DNA of 64,000 nt from VXNE01 sp965217825 (GTDB lineage Bacteria; Pseudomonadota; Gammaproteobacteria; Pseudomonadales; Azotimanducaceae), in contig OZ244571.1 in NCBI GenBank assembly GCA_965217825.1, positions 310,001-374,000 of the forward strand. The letters are read 5' to 3'. The translations under genes were made by a program, and so were the position numbers. A model generated the notes under the pieces. That model was given only the letters and a program-made list of their open reading frames with translations. It was not told the origin of the DNA and made no database searches. Numbering within the stretch: position 1 is the stretch's first letter; each line of letters begins with the position of its first letter. This document shows, one piece after another, positions 1-8,432 of the stretch.

Positions 1-210
1 ATCGCGGCGGCCGCCGCGCACGACATAGCCGTCATTGGATATCCTGCGCGGCAGGTCAAACTTGCCGTGGTAGGAACCGGTGGCGCAACCAAGGATCAAG
101 TGCAGTACATGGTGAGGACGGCGCTGGCCTTGAGCGACAGTCCGGCGGCCGATGCCGCCGACGCACTTGCCGTAGCGTTGTGTCACCTCGAGGCGAGGAA
201 CGCCAGGTGA
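1..210 (+). CDS. ruvC: RuvC Holliday junction endonuclease, C-terminal part (5' truncated by window edge)
   Basis: Only the last 69 codons are present, open from base 1 to the TGA at 208-210. RuvC is the dimeric endonuclease that cuts Holliday junctions after RuvAB branch migration. The visible part has the conserved VVGTGGATKDQV segment and an ADAADALAVALCH tail, which carries the last two acidic catalytic residues of the family. The stop overlaps the GTG start of ruvA (GTGA), the expected order of a ruvCAB operon. Confidence 0.95.
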   Translation: MAAAAAHDIAVIGYPARQVKLAVVGTGGATKDQVQYMVRTALALSDSPAADAADALAVALCHLEARNAR

Positions 211-806
211 TCGGTCGTATCTGTGGAGACGTGGTGGCGACGGAAGATGGGGTGCTGTTGATTGACGTGCGGGGCGTGGGCTACGAAGTCGCCGTTACGC
301 AATCCACCCTGGAAAGACTCTCCGCCGCAAAGACCTCGGTCGAACTCTTCACGCATCACGCCGTACGCGATGACGCCATCACGCTGTTCGGATTCCCTTC
401 GCGCGACGAGCGGTCACTGTTTCGCCTGTTGATAAGAGTCAACGGCATCGGACCGAAGCTGGCCATGACAATGTTGGGATCGCTGCCGGCGCAGGCGTTG
501 CTTCGCTGCGTCGCAGAAGGCGAAGTGGGCATGCTTACCAAGGTTCCCGGCGTCGGCAAGAGAACCGCAGAGCGAATCATCATGGAGTTGAAGGACCGCG
601 TCGGTGCGTTACCCATCAGCGTCGGCGGGAGCGTCGACGGGTCAGCCGCCCCGGACCACACCGTAGAGGATGCGATTCGCGCGTTGGTCGGGTTGGGTTG
701 GCGCGCGGCAGAGGTGCGAGATGTCGTTGCCGCCGCGCACGTGGACGGGGAGTCCACGGAAGACCTGATTCGCGCCGCCCTGAGACGATTGGGCGGCGAA
801 GCGTGA
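207..806 (+). CDS. ruvA: RuvA, Holliday junction DNA-binding subunit
   Basis: This 199-residue protein is close to the usual length of about 200. RuvA tetramers bind the four-way junction and load the RuvB motor. The protein starts MIGRICGDVV and has an OB-fold N-terminal domain, two helix-hairpin-helix segments (VNGIGPKLA and VPGVGKRTAERI) and a C-terminal RuvB-binding three-helix domain ending RAALRRLGG. I chose the GTG at 207 because it gives the conserved N-terminus and overlaps the ruvC stop; an upstream in-frame GTG at 180 would add nine residues not typical of the family. The stop overlaps the ruvB start, so translation is probably coupled. Confidence 0.96.
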   Translation: MIGRICGDVVATEDGVLLIDVRGVGYEVAVTQSTLERLSAAKTSVELFTHHAVRDDAITLFGFPSRDERSLFRLLIRVNGIGPKLAMTMLGSLPAQALLRCVAEGEVGMLTKVPGVGKRTAERIIMELKDRVGALPISVGGSVDGSAAPDHTVEDAIRALVGLGWRAAEVRDVVAAAHVDGESTEDLIRAALRRLGGEA

Positions 807-1891
807 GCATCGAACGCGACCGTATCACGTCGAGCCAGGCCAGTTCCCGCGACCTGTCCCTGGAACGCTCCCTGCGGCCGACGCGTCTCGCGCAATACGT
901 CGGTCAGGCGAAGGTCAAGGAGCAGATCGGCATCGCCATCGAAGCGGCGCGACATCGTGACGAATCGCTTGACCATACCCTGATTTGCGGTCCTCCCGGG
1001 TTGGGCAAGACCACGCTCGCATACATCATCGCGAACGAGCTGGGCGTTGCGATAAAGGCGACTTCGGGGCCAGTCATCGAAATTCCTGGACGCTTGGCCG
1101 CGATGATCACCAATCTTGAACCTGGCGATGTGCTATTCGTCGACGAGATTCACCGTTTGTCGGCGGTCGTGGAGGAGCGCCTGTACCCGGCCATGGAAGA
1201 CGCCGAAATCGATATTCCCGTTGGCGAGGGCCCGGCGGCCAAGTCGATCAAGTTCCGCTTGCCGGAGTTCACTCTCGTCGGCGCAACGACGCGTGCCGGA
1301 CTCCTGACGTCGCCGTTTCGCGACCGGTTCGGAATCGTGCAGCACCTCGACTTCTATTCCGTCGACGAATTGGCCACGATTGTGCAAGCGTCGGCGGCAA
1401 AGATGGAGGTCTTCGTAGACAAGGGCGGCGCGCGGGAGATTGCCAGCCGATCCCGAGGCACGCCACGCATTGCCAACCGCCTTACGCGCCGCGTGCGGGA
1501 CTACGTGCAAGTGCGCGGAGACGGCAGGATTACGAGGCAATCCGCTCGCAAATGGCTTGATCGACTCGATGTCGACCAGGAAGGGTTCGACCAACTGGAC
1601 CGCAAGCTGTTGAACAGCATACTGCGCCACTTCGGTGGTGGACCGGTGGGACTGGACTCGCTCGCCGTCGCAATTAGCGAAGAAAGAGATACCATCGAGG
1701 ACGTGCTCGAACCGTATCTCATCCGGGAGGGCTTCCTCATGCGCACGCCCCGGGGCCGGGTCGCGACCGAGAAGGCTTTCCACCACTTTGGCCTGAAGCT
1801 GTCGGGGAGCGCAAGGGCGGCGGCCAGCGCAAGACAAAGCCCCCTGGACCTCGGCTTCGACGGCCGCGAGGACGCGCCCAAAGAAGAGTAG
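803..1891 (+). CDS. ruvB: RuvB, Holliday junction branch-migration ATPase
   Basis: A 362-residue AAA+ motor that drives branch migration with RuvA. Visible motifs are Walker A GPPGLGKTTLA, Walker B VDEIHRL, the sensor region GATTRAGLLTSPFRDRFG and the C-terminal winged-helix domain (LEPYLIREGFLMRTPRGR). It is somewhat longer than the roughly 340 usual because of a C-terminal tail rich in Ala, Ser and Arg. The start is the GTG at 803 inside the GTGA that ends ruvA; longer in-frame upstream sequence is not family-like. tolQ follows after 12 bases. The ybgC thioesterase gene that often opens tol-pal clusters is absent. Confidence 0.96.
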   Translation: MSIERDRITSSQASSRDLSLERSLRPTRLAQYVGQAKVKEQIGIAIEAARHRDESLDHTLICGPPGLGKTTLAYIIANELGVAIKATSGPVIEIPGRLAAMITNLEPGDVLFVDEIHRLSAVVEERLYPAMEDAEIDIPVGEGPAAKSIKFRLPEFTLVGATTRAGLLTSPFRDRFGIVQHLDFYSVDELATIVQASAAKMEVFVDKGGAREIASRSRGTPRIANRLTRRVRDYVQVRGDGRITRQSARKWLDRLDVDQEGFDQLDRKLLNSILRHFGGGPVGLDSLAVAISEERDTIEDVLEPYLIREGFLMRTPRGRVATEKAFHHFGLKLSGSARAAASARQSPLDLGFDGREDAPKEE

Positions 1892-1903
1892 CAACGACCG
1901 CAC

Positions 1904-2581
1904 ATGCCCCAACAAATTCCGATATTCGACCTCATAGTCAATGCGAGCCTGCCCGTCCAACTCGTCATAGTGCTGCTCGCGGCCGCATCAGTGATCACCT
2001 GGATGATGATTTTTCAACGCTGGTTCGCCCTCAGTCGCGCTCACCGGCAGATGGACCAGTTCGAGAACCAATTCTGGTCCGGAGTTGATCTCAGGGAACT
2101 GTACGGCGAACTGCAGCAGGACGTCGACCACCTGGACGGCAGCGAGATGATCTTCGCGGCCGGTTTCCGCGAATACATCCGCTTGTCCGAGCAGGCGGGC
2201 GTGGGTGCGGACGCCGTCATGCAGGGCGTCCAACGGGCGATGCGCGTCGCCCGGGGCCGTGAAGAAGAAGTCCTGGAACGTCACCTGGGCTTCCTGGCGA
2301 CGGTCGGCTCTACCGCCGTGTACGTGGGCCTGTTCGGTACTGTCTGGGGCATCATGAATTCGTTCCGCAGTCTCGCCAACGTGAGCCAGGCGACGCTTGC
2401 GTCGGTGGCGCCGGGGATATCCGAAGCCCTGATAGCCACCGCGATGGGGCTGTTCGCCGCCATTCCGGCCGTGATCGGCTACAACCGTTTCTCCGCCCGA
2501 GTCGATGTCCTGGTCAAGCGCTACGACACCTTTGCCGAAGAGTTGACCAGCATCCTCTACCGCGCGGCGCACAAGACCTGA
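1904..2581 (+). CDS. tolQ: TolQ, inner-membrane subunit of the Tol-Pal proton-driven motor
   Basis: A 225-residue MotA/TolQ/ExbB-family protein. With TolR it forms the proton channel that energises TolA during envelope constriction. There is an N-terminal membrane segment (LPVQLVIVLLAAASVITWMMIF), a cytoplasmic loop and two later membrane segments around VGSTAVYVGLFGTVWGIMNS and GISEALIATAMGLFAAIPAV, where the conserved GTVWGI and E-A-L-x-A-T-A-x-G-L motifs lie. It is the first gene of tolQRAB-pal-cpoB, just downstream of ruvB. Confidence 0.96.
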   Translation: MPQQIPIFDLIVNASLPVQLVIVLLAAASVITWMMIFQRWFALSRAHRQMDQFENQFWSGVDLRELYGELQQDVDHLDGSEMIFAAGFREYIRLSEQAGVGADAVMQGVQRAMRVARGREEEVLERHLGFLATVGSTAVYVGLFGTVWGIMNSFRSLANVSQATLASVAPGISEALIATAMGLFAAIPAVIGYNRFSARVDVLVKRYDTFAEELTSILYRAAHKT

Positions 2582-2591
2582 CATTCGCCTC

Positions 2592-3041
2592 ATGGCCGAA
2601 CGGCGGAAACCCATGTCCGAGATCAATGTCGTGCCGTATATCGACGTGATGCTGGTCCTGCTCGTCATCTTCATGGCGACAGCACCGCTTCTGACCCAGG
2701 GCGTCGATGTCGATCTGCCCCAGGCACCTTCGGAACCATTGCCCGACGATCAGAGTGATCCCCTGGTGATCACCGTAAATCGCGAAGGCGCTGTGTTCGT
2801 CAATACCGGTTTGCGCAAGGACACCGAAAGGGGTCGACGCGTCACCATATTCTCGCTTGAGGACGAGGTGTCACGAATTGTCGGCGCGCGCCCAAATGTG
2901 CCCGTGTACGTTCGGGCTGACCACACCCTCGACTACGGCATCGTGGTTAGCGTCATGACCGTATTGCAGAAGGCTGGTGCCCAGAGCGTCGGTCTGATTA
3001 CCGACCCGCCCGACATCAGCGCCGCGGCGGGTGGCGGGTGA
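2592..3041 (+). CDS. tolR: TolR, Tol-Pal motor subunit
   Basis: This 149-residue ExbD/TolR-family protein has one N-terminal membrane helix following the conserved SEINVVPYIDVMLVLLVIFM segment, which carries the proton-path aspartate. The periplasmic domain (VYVRADHTLDYGIVVSVMTVLQKAG) matches the TolR fold. It works with TolQ to transmit proton-motive force to TolA. The TGA stop shares a base with the ATG of tolA at 3041. Confidence 0.96.
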   Translation: MAERRKPMSEINVVPYIDVMLVLLVIFMATAPLLTQGVDVDLPQAPSEPLPDDQSDPLVITVNREGAVFVNTGLRKDTERGRRVTIFSLEDEVSRIVGARPNVPVYVRADHTLDYGIVVSVMTVLQKAGAQSVGLITDPPDISAAAGGG

Positions 3042-3775
3042 TGCCTACGTTTCGCGATTACAGCCTTCCCCTGCTCCTGGCGTTTGGCGTCCACGCCGCT
3101 GTCGCCCTCGCGCTGTCCCATGGCTGGAAGCCTCCCGCCGTGGAACCCCGGATCATCAAGCCGGAAATCGTCAACGCGGCGCTGCTCGTGCTTGAGCGAC
3201 CGAAGCCCGCGCCTGCGCCGCGTACGGCTTCCGCACCCCCCACCCCGTCACTCCCTCCCCCCACACCGACACCGAAACCCGAACGGCCGGTTGCCGCAAC
3301 GGATGTCCCAAAACCGAAGGTCGATCCCCTCGCCGAGCAACGGCGCGAACAGGAGCAGCGGGAACGTGAGCGGCAGCGAGAGGAGGAGGCGCGGCAAAAA
3401 CGGCTCAATGCTCTTGCGGATAGCGCATTCGAGCAGGCGCTGGAACGGGAGATGATGGATCTCGGGCAGGACACCGACGAAACGGCCGCACTCACGTATA
3501 TCGGCGGCATCTATCGTGCGGTCGTCGCCAACTGGTCGCGGCCTCCATCCGCGCGCAACGATATGGAAGCGCAATTGCGAGTGGAGTTGATACCTACCGG
3601 TGAGATCGTATCGGTGACCGTAATTTCTTCGAGCGGCAACAGCGCTTTTGATCGCTCTGCCCAGGCTGCCGTCCGCAAGGCGCGACGGTTCGAGGTGCCA
3701 AGCGAAATAGGGCTGTTCGAGCGGCACTTCCGCTCGTTCGTCTTGTTGTTCAAACCACAGGATTTGTTACGTTGA
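3041..3775 (+). CDS. tolA: TolA, periplasm-spanning Tol-Pal linker protein
   Basis: A 244-residue protein with an N-terminal anchor (YSLPLLLAFGVHAAVALALS), a Pro-rich then Glu/Arg/Gln-rich charged helical stalk at about residues 60-135, and a C-terminal TolA/TonB-like domain (YIGGIYRAVVANWSRPP followed by LRVELIPTGEIVSVTVISSSG). TolA links the TolQR motor to TolB and Pal at the outer membrane. The stalk is short compared with the roughly 420-residue enteric protein, as in many non-enteric gammaproteobacteria. I chose the ATG at 3041; the GTG one codon upstream is also possible. Its stop overlaps the TTG that opens the long form of the tolB frame. Confidence 0.94.
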   Translation: MPTFRDYSLPLLLAFGVHAAVALALSHGWKPPAVEPRIIKPEIVNAALLVLERPKPAPAPRTASAPPTPSLPPPTPTPKPERPVAATDVPKPKVDPLAEQRREQEQRERERQREEEARQKRLNALADSAFEQALEREMMDLGQDTDETAALTYIGGIYRAVVANWSRPPSARNDMEAQLRVELIPTGEIVSVTVISSSGNSAFDRSAQAAVRKARRFEVPSEIGLFERHFRSFVLLFKPQDLLR

Positions 3776-3823
3776 ATACACCCAGGACACATAGTGCCCA
3801 TCCGACATTGCGGCTGTCGGGCC

Positions 3824-3837
3824 CTTGCATGGAACAA
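3824..3837 (-). repeat. Possible remnant of the modular palindromic repeat (terminal 14 bases)
   Basis: CTTGCATGGAACAA here equals the reverse complement of the terminal TTGTTCCATGCAAG found in the copy at 6116-6273, and is close to the same end in the copies at 36211 and 44262. The rest of the element is not recognisable. The ATG inside is the likely tolB start. Confidence 0.4.
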
Positions 3838-5217
3838 AGCCGCCACCAACGCTGGAGGACTCGCAGATGTCGGAGTTCCCTGGGCGTCACGGGCGCGCGG
3901 TTATCCAGCGGGCTAAAGGCTTCCATATGCGTGGCCGCATTGCTGATCGCGGCGCGCGTTCTCGCGCTCGAGACGATCATCATTGATCAAGGCTACGACA
4001 ACCAGACCAAAATCGCCGTCGTTCCCTTCGAAACCCTGGACTCGACCGATGGCGGGATTGCCGATATCGTCTCCTTCGACCTGGCGCGCAGCGGCCAGTT
4101 TGATCCGTTGCCAAGAGAGAACATGCTGTCGTTCCCTGCCCGAATCGAGGACGTGTTCTTTCGCGACTGGCGCATCCTCGGCATCGAATACGTGGTCATC
4201 GGCCGCCTCCGCAGACAGCCGAACGGCGATTTTTCCGTCGCCTACCATCTATTGGACGTGTTCAACGAACGGGAGTTGACGACGCGCCGGATCGGCGCGC
4301 AGGCATCGCAGCTAAGGGATGTCGCCCACAGCATCTCGGACGACGTTTACAAGCGCATCACTGGCATTGCCGGGGCTTTCTCCACGAAGATTCTCTACGT
4401 GCTCGCGAAGAACGCTGGCACGTCATACGCAACCTACGAACTGAAGCTGGCGGACTCCGACGGTGCCCGCGCGCGCACGCTGTTCGAGTCCACCCAGCCC
4501 TTGCTGTCGTCGAGTTGGGCGCCGGACGGACGACGGGTGGCCTACGTGTCGTTCGAGAGCGGTAGACAATCCATCGTCATCCAGGACATCGAGACGGGCT
4601 CACGCTCCCGGGTCGCCGAGTATACGGGCCTCAATAGCGCGCCGGTGTTCTCGCCCGACGGCAATCGTCTCGCGCTGGTACTTTCGCGCGATGGCAATGC
4701 GGAAATCTATGTGAAGGATCTGTTGACCGGTGCCCTGCGGCGCATCACCCGGTATCCGTCCGCCATCGATACCGAGCCGAGCTGGACGCCGGACGGCACC
4801 GGGTTGATCTTCACGTCCGACCGCGGCGGCCGACCGCAGATCTATCGAATCGATCTGACCAACTCGATGGTCGAGCGCTTGACTTTCGAGGGCGACTACA
4901 ACGCCCGAGCGCGATTGCTGCCGGATGGAGAACACCTGGTGTACGTCCACAGGCGCGGGAGAACCTATCACATCGCCTGGCAGAACCTGGAGCGCGACGA
5001 CGGTGTACGAGTGCTCACGGCCACATCGCTCGACGAATCGCCGTCCATCGCACCAAATGGAACGATGTTGATCTATGCCACGCGAGATAGGGGTAGGGGT
5101 ATACTAGCCGTTGTTTCAATAGACGGACGCGTCAAGTACCGGTTGCCTGCGGCGGAAGGCGACGTGAGGGAACCTGCATGGTCCCCGTACATGGATATGT
5201 TTTCGCCGGGAACCTAG
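3829..5217 (+). CDS. tolB: TolB, periplasmic beta-propeller of the Tol-Pal system
   Basis: The mature part begins near LETIIIDQGYDNQTKIAVVPF, followed by an N-terminal alpha/beta domain and a beta-propeller made of repeated blades such as SSWAPDGRRVAYVSF, PVFSPDGNRLALVLS and PSWTPDGTGLIFTSDRGG. It binds Pal and TolA. A hydrophobic signal segment (ICVAALLIAARVLA) precedes the mature part. The start is uncertain: the frame opens at a TTG at 3772 overlapping the tolA stop, but the ATG at 3829 is the only ATG before the signal segment, giving 462 residues with a long basic leader. That ATG lies in a 14-base match to the end of the palindromic repeat family described below, so the leader may be a later addition. 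Confidence 0.9.
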   Translation: MEQSRHQRWRTRRCRSSLGVTGARLSSGLKASICVAALLIAARVLALETIIIDQGYDNQTKIAVVPFETLDSTDGGIADIVSFDLARSGQFDPLPRENMLSFPARIEDVFFRDWRILGIEYVVIGRLRRQPNGDFSVAYHLLDVFNERELTTRRIGAQASQLRDVAHSISDDVYKRITGIAGAFSTKILYVLAKNAGTSYATYELKLADSDGARARTLFESTQPLLSSSWAPDGRRVAYVSFESGRQSIVIQDIETGSRSRVAEYTGLNSAPVFSPDGNRLALVLSRDGNAEIYVKDLLTGALRRITRYPSAIDTEPSWTPDGTGLIFTSDRGGRPQIYRIDLTNSMVERLTFEGDYNARARLLPDGEHLVYVHRRGRTYHIAWQNLERDDGVRVLTATSLDESPSIAPNGTMLIYATRDRGRGILAVVSIDGRVKYRLPAAEGDVREPAWSPYMDMFSPGT

Positions 5218-5270
5218 CCCTCGCGCAGCGAAGGTCGGAGGATCGAGATCGACAATACAGGAGAAGCGAA

Positions 5271-5834
5271 GTGAGGTATTTTTCGACAAAGAGCGAACCA
5301 TGGAACCGCGTGATGGGCTTCCTTGTCACCCTGCTCGCGGGAGCTGTGCTCGCCGGCTGCGCGAGCTGCGCGGGCAAGGCGCCGCCAGTAGAACCCCCGG
5401 TGGAGGAAGCCCCGCCGACGGTGGATCCGACGCCTCCCCCTGAGGTAGAGGCAACACCCGCCGATGCCGAAGGTGTCTGGCTGGATCCAGAAACCGGCCG
5501 TCCAATGGCGCGAGTGGTGCACTTCGACTTCGACAAGGCCGTGTTGCGGCCGGCGGACCTTCGTGTCCTGGAAGGGCATGCCGGCTTCCTTTCCGCCAAC
5601 CGCAACCGTTCGATTGCGGTAGAAGGTCATTGCGATGAACGCGGAACGCGGGACTACAACCTCGCGCTTGGCGAGAAGCGAGCCAACGCCGTTGTGGAGT
5701 TTCTAACTACCTCGGGCGTGCGCCGCTCGCAGATAGCAGACATCGTGAGCTACGGAGAAGAACAGCCTGTCGATGTCGGCTCCAATGAGGAGGCATGGGC
5801 GAAAAACCGGAGAGCGGTCCTCGTATATCAGTGA
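5271..5834 (+). CDS. pal: Pal, peptidoglycan-associated outer-membrane lipoprotein
   Basis: A 187-residue lipoprotein with a lipobox ending LAGC at Cys30, a Pro-rich linker (about residues 36-60) and a C-terminal OmpA-like peptidoglycan-binding domain: VHFDFDKAVLRPADLRVLEGHA, EGHCDERGTRDYNLALGEKRAN and ADIVSYGEEQP are all diagnostic. Pal tethers the outer membrane to peptidoglycan and binds TolB. I chose the GTG at 5271, a few bases after an AGGAG ribosome-binding site; an earlier in-frame GTG at 5178 has no such site and would put non-signal sequence in front. Confidence 0.96.
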   Translation: MRYFSTKSEPWNRVMGFLVTLLAGAVLAGCASCAGKAPPVEPPVEEAPPTVDPTPPPEVEATPADAEGVWLDPETGRPMARVVHFDFDKAVLRPADLRVLEGHAGFLSANRNRSIAVEGHCDERGTRDYNLALGEKRANAVVEFLTTSGVRRSQIADIVSYGEEQPVDVGSNEEAWAKNRRAVLVYQ

Positions 5835-6115
5835 GGTGACGGGGGTCGGAGTCGTCTCGCCGATCCCCTAAACAATGCGCCTTCCGCCTTGGCAACGCCT
5901 TGGCAGCATTGCGGCAGTAAAAGCGCGGCGAACACTCCGGCGACTTCCGCTCTACATAGGCGTGGTCCCTCGGGGTTCATCATGGCAAGGACAACGCTAC
6001 GAAGTCTGGATGCGCGATTTCAAGGCGGTGATGTGAAAGAAGTCGATCACTTCTCCTACCCGGCCCGGAGTTCTCACCAAGGGCCGCGATGTCGCACTTT
6101 CAGTGCACCGCTCGG

Positions 6116-6273
6116 AGTGCCGCACAGCCGGCGCCTTCGGCTTCGGCTCTTCCGTGCGAGGGGTACCCCCTCGCGCTCTCCGGCTGAAGGCTCCTGGCCC
6201 GGCCCCGCTCGTCGACCATGGACTAACCGCTCCCGGTCGCTAGCGCTCCCAAGGAGCGTTTGTTCCATGCAAG
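6116..6273 (+). repeat. Modular palindromic repeat, copy A (long form), upstream of cpoB
   Basis: This copy runs from AGTGCCGCACAGCCGGCG to TTTGTTCCATGCAAG. It has three modules: a left block (AGTGC..CACAGCCGGCGCCTTCGGC), an inner hairpin module with a perfect 8-3-8 palindrome (GCGAGGGG-TAC-CCCCTCGC at 6156-6174), and a right block (GGCCCGGCCCCGCTCGTCG) leading to an imperfect hairpin with loop GGTCGCTAGCGCTCCC. The final ATG (6267-6269) is the probable cpoB start. Related copies are at 14928, 36211 and 44262. Confidence 0.85.
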
Positions 6274-7088
6274 TCTGGCGGTGGCTGGCGGGTATCCTTG
6301 GCTTGTGCTCGCTCGGATCCATCTATGGCGCGGCGCCTGTGGAAGAGTCCGTTGCAGAGCAGGTGAGGCGGGCCAACGACTCCGTGTCCGCCACGCAACG
6401 CGGTGGAGCGAGTCCCGGCGGTTCCCCCGCTGAGACAAACACGAGCCATTCGGCGAGCCAGTCGGCGAGCCAGTTGGGACAATTGTTCTATCAGCTACAG
6501 CTCCTGCGGGACGAGGTGCAACGCCTCAACGGCACGCTTGAGGAGCAGCAAAACCAGATCGAGCGACTGGCGCGGGAGCAGCATGAGCGCTACCTCGGTC
6601 TGGACAGACGAATCGCGGAGTTGAGCGGCGGATCGACGGAGCGCCCAGACGATGACAGTCCCATCGGTCCAGGTTTCGGTGCCGACCGGCCGCCACAGCA
6701 GCCCAGTGCAGTGCCGACGGAGAGGGATACATACGAGTCGGCCTACGAAATGATGCAGCTTCGCCAATACGAATCCGCCACGGAGGTATTCGAGCGGCTG
6801 ATAGAAGAATATCCAAATGGCCAGTACACACCGAATGCGTTCTACTGGCTGGGCGAACTGCACCGCAAGAACGGCGACCCCGAAGCCGCCCGCCAATCCT
6901 TTGTGCAGGTTGTCGCTCTCTATCCAGACCACAACAAGGTGCCGGATGCCCTGTACAAACTCGGCGTCGTCTACACGCAACTGGACGAACCGGCGCGCGC
7001 CATCGAATACCTTGACCGCGTCCTGAGCGAGTATCCGGACTCGACTGCGGCAAGCCTGGCGAAGCGCCACGCTGCCGAGTTGCGCTAG
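6267..7088 (+). CDS. cpoB: CpoB (YbgF), periplasmic TPR protein of the Tol-Pal locus
   Basis: A 273-residue secreted protein. It has a signal peptide (MQVWRWLAGILGLCSLGSIYGA), a coiled-coil trimerisation segment at about residues 75-115 (LFYQLQLLRDEVQRLNGTLE), a Pro/Asp-rich linker and C-terminal TPR repeats (YESAYEMMQLRQYESATEVFERL, AFYWLGELHRKNGDPEAARQ, ALYKLGVVYTQLDEPARAIE). CpoB coordinates peptidoglycan synthesis with Tol-driven constriction. I chose the ATG at 6267 because the signal peptide starts there; the frame is open upstream but consists of repeat sequence. The start codon and the first two codons lie in the end of the palindromic repeat. Confidence 0.93.
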   Translation: MQVWRWLAGILGLCSLGSIYGAAPVEESVAEQVRRANDSVSATQRGGASPGGSPAETNTSHSASQSASQLGQLFYQLQLLRDEVQRLNGTLEEQQNQIERLAREQHERYLGLDRRIAELSGGSTERPDDDSPIGPGFGADRPPQQPSAVPTERDTYESAYEMMQLRQYESATEVFERLIEEYPNGQYTPNAFYWLGELHRKNGDPEAARQSFVQVVALYPDHNKVPDALYKLGVVYTQLDEPARAIEYLDRVLSEYPDSTAASLAKRHAAELR

Positions 7089-7104
7089 CTGGGGCGCAGC
7101 CGCC

Positions 7105-7764
7105 ATGCGCGCCATCTTGCCGCAAACGTTGCGCATCACCGAGATCTTCCATTCTCTTCAGGGAGAGTCATCGTCCATGGGCAAGCCGACCACTTTCGTG
7201 CGGCTCACGGGTTGTCCGCTGCGATGCCAATACTGTGATACGGCGTACGCCTTCACGGGTGGCGAAGTCATGACGACGGAAGCCGTGATCGACCGCGTGC
7301 GCGCGTTTCCCGCCCGCTTCGTCACCGTCACCGGCGGCGAACCGCTGGCGCAGCCTGGCGTCCATCCCTTGATGACCGCCCTGTGCGACCGGGATTACCG
7401 CGTTTCGCTGGAGACCGGAGGTGCCCTGGACATTTCGGAGGTCGACGACCGCGTCACCATCGTCATGGATCTGAAAACACCCGGCTCTCTGGAGTCGCAT
7501 CGCAACGACTACCGGAATATCGAGCGGTTGACGGACAAGGACGAGGTCAAGTTCGTCATCTGCGATGATCGCGACTACGCATGGGCCAAGCGCAAGTGCG
7601 AAGAACTGGATCTGCGCGAGCGCGTGGGCGAAGTTCTATTCTCGCCTTCTGCGACCCAATTGTCGGCGCGAGTGCTTGCGGATTGGATCTTGCGTGACGG
7701 GCTCGACGTGCGCATGCAGATCCAACTGCACAAAGCACTTTGGGGCGATCAACCCGGCCGATGA
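7105..7764 (+). CDS. queE: QueE, 7-carboxy-7-deazaguanine synthase
   Basis: A 219-residue radical-SAM enzyme converting carboxytetrahydropterin to 7-carboxy-7-deazaguanine in queuosine biosynthesis. It shows the family N-terminus ITEIFHSLQGESSSMGKPTTF, the 4Fe-4S cysteine motif GCPLRCQYCDT (C-x3-C-x2-C) and the SAM-binding VTVTGGEPL. The stop overlaps the queC start as ATGA, so the two are translated together. Its place after cpoB matches many gammaproteobacterial genomes. Confidence 0.96.
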   Translation: MRAILPQTLRITEIFHSLQGESSSMGKPTTFVRLTGCPLRCQYCDTAYAFTGGEVMTTEAVIDRVRAFPARFVTVTGGEPLAQPGVHPLMTALCDRDYRVSLETGGALDISEVDDRVTIVMDLKTPGSLESHRNDYRNIERLTDKDEVKFVICDDRDYAWAKRKCEELDLRERVGEVLFSPSATQLSARVLADWILRDGLDVRMQIQLHKALWGDQPGR

Positions 7765-8432
7765 CGCGGGCGGTCGTACTCCTCTCCGGCGGCCTCGACT
7801 CAGCCACCGCCCTCGCCATCGCCCGCGACCAGGGGTTCGACTGCTTCGCGTTGTCCATCGCCTACGGACAGCGACACAGTGTTGAACTCGAGGCCGCGAA
7901 ACGCGTGGCCAACGCATTGGCCGTTCGCGCGCACAGAGTGGTTACCGTCGACCTGTCGTCCTTCGGCGGTTCGGCCCTCACCGATCCGAATATTGCGGTG
8001 CCCGAAACGCCATCAACCGGCATCCCGATCACCTACGTACCTGCCCGAAACACCGTGTTCCTGTCCATCGCGCTGGCGTGGGCGGAAACGCTCGGCGCCC
8101 GCGACATCTTCATCGGCGTGAACGCGGTGGACTATTCCGGCTATCCCGACTGTCGCCCGGCGTTCATAGAGGCGTTCGCCGCGCTCGCCGGACTGGCTAC
8201 CAGAACCGGCGTCGAAGGCGGAAATTTCGTGATCCATACGCCGCTCATCGATCTTTCCAAGGCGCAGATCATTCGGCGCGGAGTCGCTCTCGGCATCGAC
8301 TACGGCGAAACCCTTTCCTGCTATCAACCCGACATCGACGGCCGCGCCTGCGGCAAGTGCGATAGCTGTCGCATCCGCCGCGAAGGTTTCGCTGCCGCCA
8401 GCGTCCCCGATGCGACCGTCTACCAAGGCTGA
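7761..8432 (+). CDS. queC: QueC, 7-cyano-7-deazaguanine (preQ0) synthase
   Basis: A 223-residue ATP-dependent enzyme that converts 7-carboxy-7-deazaguanine and ammonia to preQ0. Key motifs are the PP-loop VVLLSGGLDSATAL near the N-terminus, the FIGVNAVDYSGYPDCRP substrate segment and the C-terminal zinc site in SCYQPDIDGRACGKCDSCRIRR. The ATG at 7761 overlaps the queE stop. The 3' end is overlapped on the other strand by the protease-like reading frame ending at 8269. Confidence 0.96.
   Translation: MTRAVVLLSGGLDSATALAIARDQGFDCFALSIAYGQRHSVELEAAKRVANALAVRAHRVVTVDLSSFGGSALTDPNIAVPETPSTGIPITYVPARNTVFLSIALAWAETLGARDIFIGVNAVDYSGYPDCRPAFIEAFAALAGLATRTGVEGGNFVIHTPLIDLSKAQIIRRGVALGIDYGETLSCYQPDIDGRACGKCDSCRIRREGFAAASVPDATVYQG

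Noticed and set aside
5889..6266. 126-codon N-terminal extension of cpoB
   Set aside because: It is made of intergenic and palindromic repeat sequence; the signal peptide starts at 6267.
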